From the NCBI RefSeq assembly GCF_013299165.1, contig NZ_JAAFKD010000004.1, positions 124,001 through 188,000 on the forward strand: a DNA stretch of 64,000 nucleotides, written 5' to 3'. The stretch comes from Microcoleus sp. bin38.metabat.b11b12b14.051 (GTDB taxonomy: Bacteria; Cyanobacteriota; Cyanobacteriia; Cyanobacteriales; Microcoleaceae). Below are positions 62,905 through 64,000 of this stretch, piece by piece. The translations under genes and the position numbers were made by a program. Position 1 is the stretch's first letter; every line of letters begins with the position of its first letter. Below the pieces are notes generated by a model, which did no database searches, was not told the origin of the DNA, and saw only the letters and a program-made list of their open reading frames with translations.

Positions 62905-64000
62905 TCAAACATCGATATTGTGGAAGCCTTTTATAAAATCCAAAATGCTAGCGACGTTGGATTGACCAAATTTGGTGATTTCGGCTAACTTGCTAGAGGG
63001 AGAATTGTTGGCATCGTATTTTTTGACCAGGCGCTTGCCGAAGGCGGGATGGTGATAGACGCTAAGTCTTTGATCGCGGGAATTAATTAAGATCATCTGT
63101 GTAGGAATTTGAAAAAAATTGATGCTCTCGCCGATTTTGGGAAAAGAACTTGAAATCTTAATTTGGTCTACTTTGCTGATAGCTTGGTTGAGAGCTTTGC
63201 TGCATAATTGAACGTGTTTGGATTCTTTGACGTTAAGTTTGCTTGCATCCTGGGATTGAATCATTTTCATCAAAGCTATCACGTTTTTTTGAGTTGTAGC
63301 AGCGTCGTTAAAAGGAATGATGGCAACGTAAGCCGTGGCAAATAATTTATCATCGCTGTCCATTTTAAAGGCGAGTACGGTGCGCCTGGAGCTGACTTCG
63401 ATCGTGGGCGGCTGACTTAAACTCGGGTATTGTTGGGAAATTTGGTAATAAGTTGCAGCTAGGGCAAAATGAGCGCCTTGGTCTAGGGGCGAGTCAATCA
63501 CAATCCTAACTGTGGGCAAGGTTTCGTGAAAAAATTCTTGGGTTCCTCCGGAGTTCAACCAGCAAATTTGGCTGTGGTCGCCGTTGGGACTCAAATCGAC
63601 CCATTTGCACGTCATGCCTTCGGTTTTGATGCCGAGCCGCGAAACTGCGTGGAGTTTGGCTCCGGTTAAGGTGGCTCCGGTTAAGTCGGCTCCAATCCAG
63701 TCGGCGCGGATCAGGTAGGCATTTGACAAATCCGCGTGCACTAAACTGGCATTGAGCAAGTTGGCGTGGCAGAGATCTGCTCGGCTGAGGTCGGCGCCGC
63801 TCAATTTGGCTTCGCTCAAGTCTGCCCAGCGCAGGTTGCAACCGCTGAGGATTGCCCAGCGCAAGTTGACGCCGCTGAGGTCGGCGCCGCTGAGTATGGC
63901 TTGAGTGAGGTTAGCTTGTCGCAGTTCCGTACCTCGCAAGTCGGCACCGCTGAGTTCGGCTCTGCTGAGGTCGGCGCCTTGCAGGTTGGCTTGTTCGAGG
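62905..64000 (-). CDS. Pentapeptide-repeat protein, copy 3, cut by window edge
   Basis: The frame is open to the right edge (64000) so the N-terminus is outside the window. The visible part has the end of the pentapeptide helix (TELRQANLTQAILSGADLSG ... LTGATLTGAKLHAVSRLGI) and the same C-terminal region as copies 1 and 2: CKWVDLSPNGDHSQI, IEVSSRRTVLAFKMDSDDKL, YVAIIPFNDAATTQKNVIAL and FFQIPTQMILINS. Third tandem member of one family. Confidence 0.88.
   Translation of the reverse strand, partial: LEQANLQGADLSRAELSGADLRGTELRQANLTQAILSGADLSGVNLRWAILSGCNLRWADLSEAKLSGADLSRADLCHANLLNASLVHADLSNAYLIRADWIGADLTGATLTGAKLHAVSRLGIKTEGMTCKWVDLSPNGDHSQICWLNSGGTQEFFHETLPTVRIVIDSPLDQGAHFALAATYYQISQQYPSLSQPPTIEVSSRRTVLAFKMDSDDKLFATAYVAIIPFNDAATTQKNVIALMKMIQSQDASKLNVKESKHVQLCSKALNQAISKVDQIKISSSFPKIGESINFFQIPTQMILINSRDQRLSVYHHPAFGKRLVKKYDANNSPSSKLAEITKFGQSNVASILDFIKGFHNIDV

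Overview
The window looks like chromosome from a filamentous cyanobacterium of the Microcoleus/Oscillatoria type. Evidence seen: many copies of the HIP1-type octamer GCGATCGC, a photosystem I gene (psaK), the cyanobacterial/plastid ribosomal protein PSRP-3, a CbiG-CobJ fusion, DUF928 and DUF2839 proteins, and many short hairpin repeats spread between genes. The genus is inference.

Layout. 0-5.4 kb: a small exported or membrane-anchored charged helical protein, a 10-copy repeat, pheS, and two related glycosyltransferases, one fused to a sulfotransferase. 5.4-17.3 kb, minus strand: a polymorphic-toxin (RHS) locus. It holds a giant RHS/YD protein with internal FG-GAP repeats and a nuclease-like tip, a SUKH (SMI1/KNR4)-WD40 fusion directly downstream as the likely immunity gene, a second small orphan gene bracketed by 93-bp direct repeats, and a shard of RHS sequence. 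The 5' end of the RHS gene is out of frame at a run of ten C. 17.5-30.6 kb: housekeeping and signalling genes (surE, zinc-ribbon protein, aminotransferase, thioredoxin, lipoate ligase-like, DUF928, CHASE2-cyclase, M50 protease with CBS, psaK, trpF, CPBP protease, coiled-coil HEAT protein). 30.7-32.4 kb: a CRISPR array of 23 repeats with no cas genes nearby, probably transcribed on the minus strand.

32.6-51.7 kb: obgE, a TerB/Mo-nitrogenase-C protein, a methyltransferase, psrp3, a HAD hydrolase, a TPR protein, cobK, a CapA-like lipoprotein, a Uma2 protein, an SH3 protein beside a cell-wall amidase, a two-RCK potassium channel, an internally deleted bchH-like pseudogene, cbiG-cobJ, and an alpha/beta hydrolase. 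Several long gaps here are filled by tandem hairpin repeats.

51.8-57.7 kb is the most accessory-looking stretch after the RHS locus: a lone antitoxin-like gene, two RlaP-type nucleotidyltransferases in tandem, a DnaB helicase lacking its N-terminal domain, a HicB-like protein, and a tyrosine recombinase flanked by 21-bp direct repeats and next to tRNA-Val(CAC). 57.8-64 kb: DUF2839, a divergent DinG-like protein, and three tandem pentapeptide-repeat genes that share an unrecognised C-terminal domain; the last runs off the right edge.

Functional links. The RHS toxin and SUKH gene form a toxin/immunity pair. CobK and CbiG-CobJ are steps of one cobalamin (corrin) pathway. The recombinase, helicase and small antitoxin-like genes may be remains of an integrated element (inference). 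Everything here rests on reading the sequence; no database search was made.
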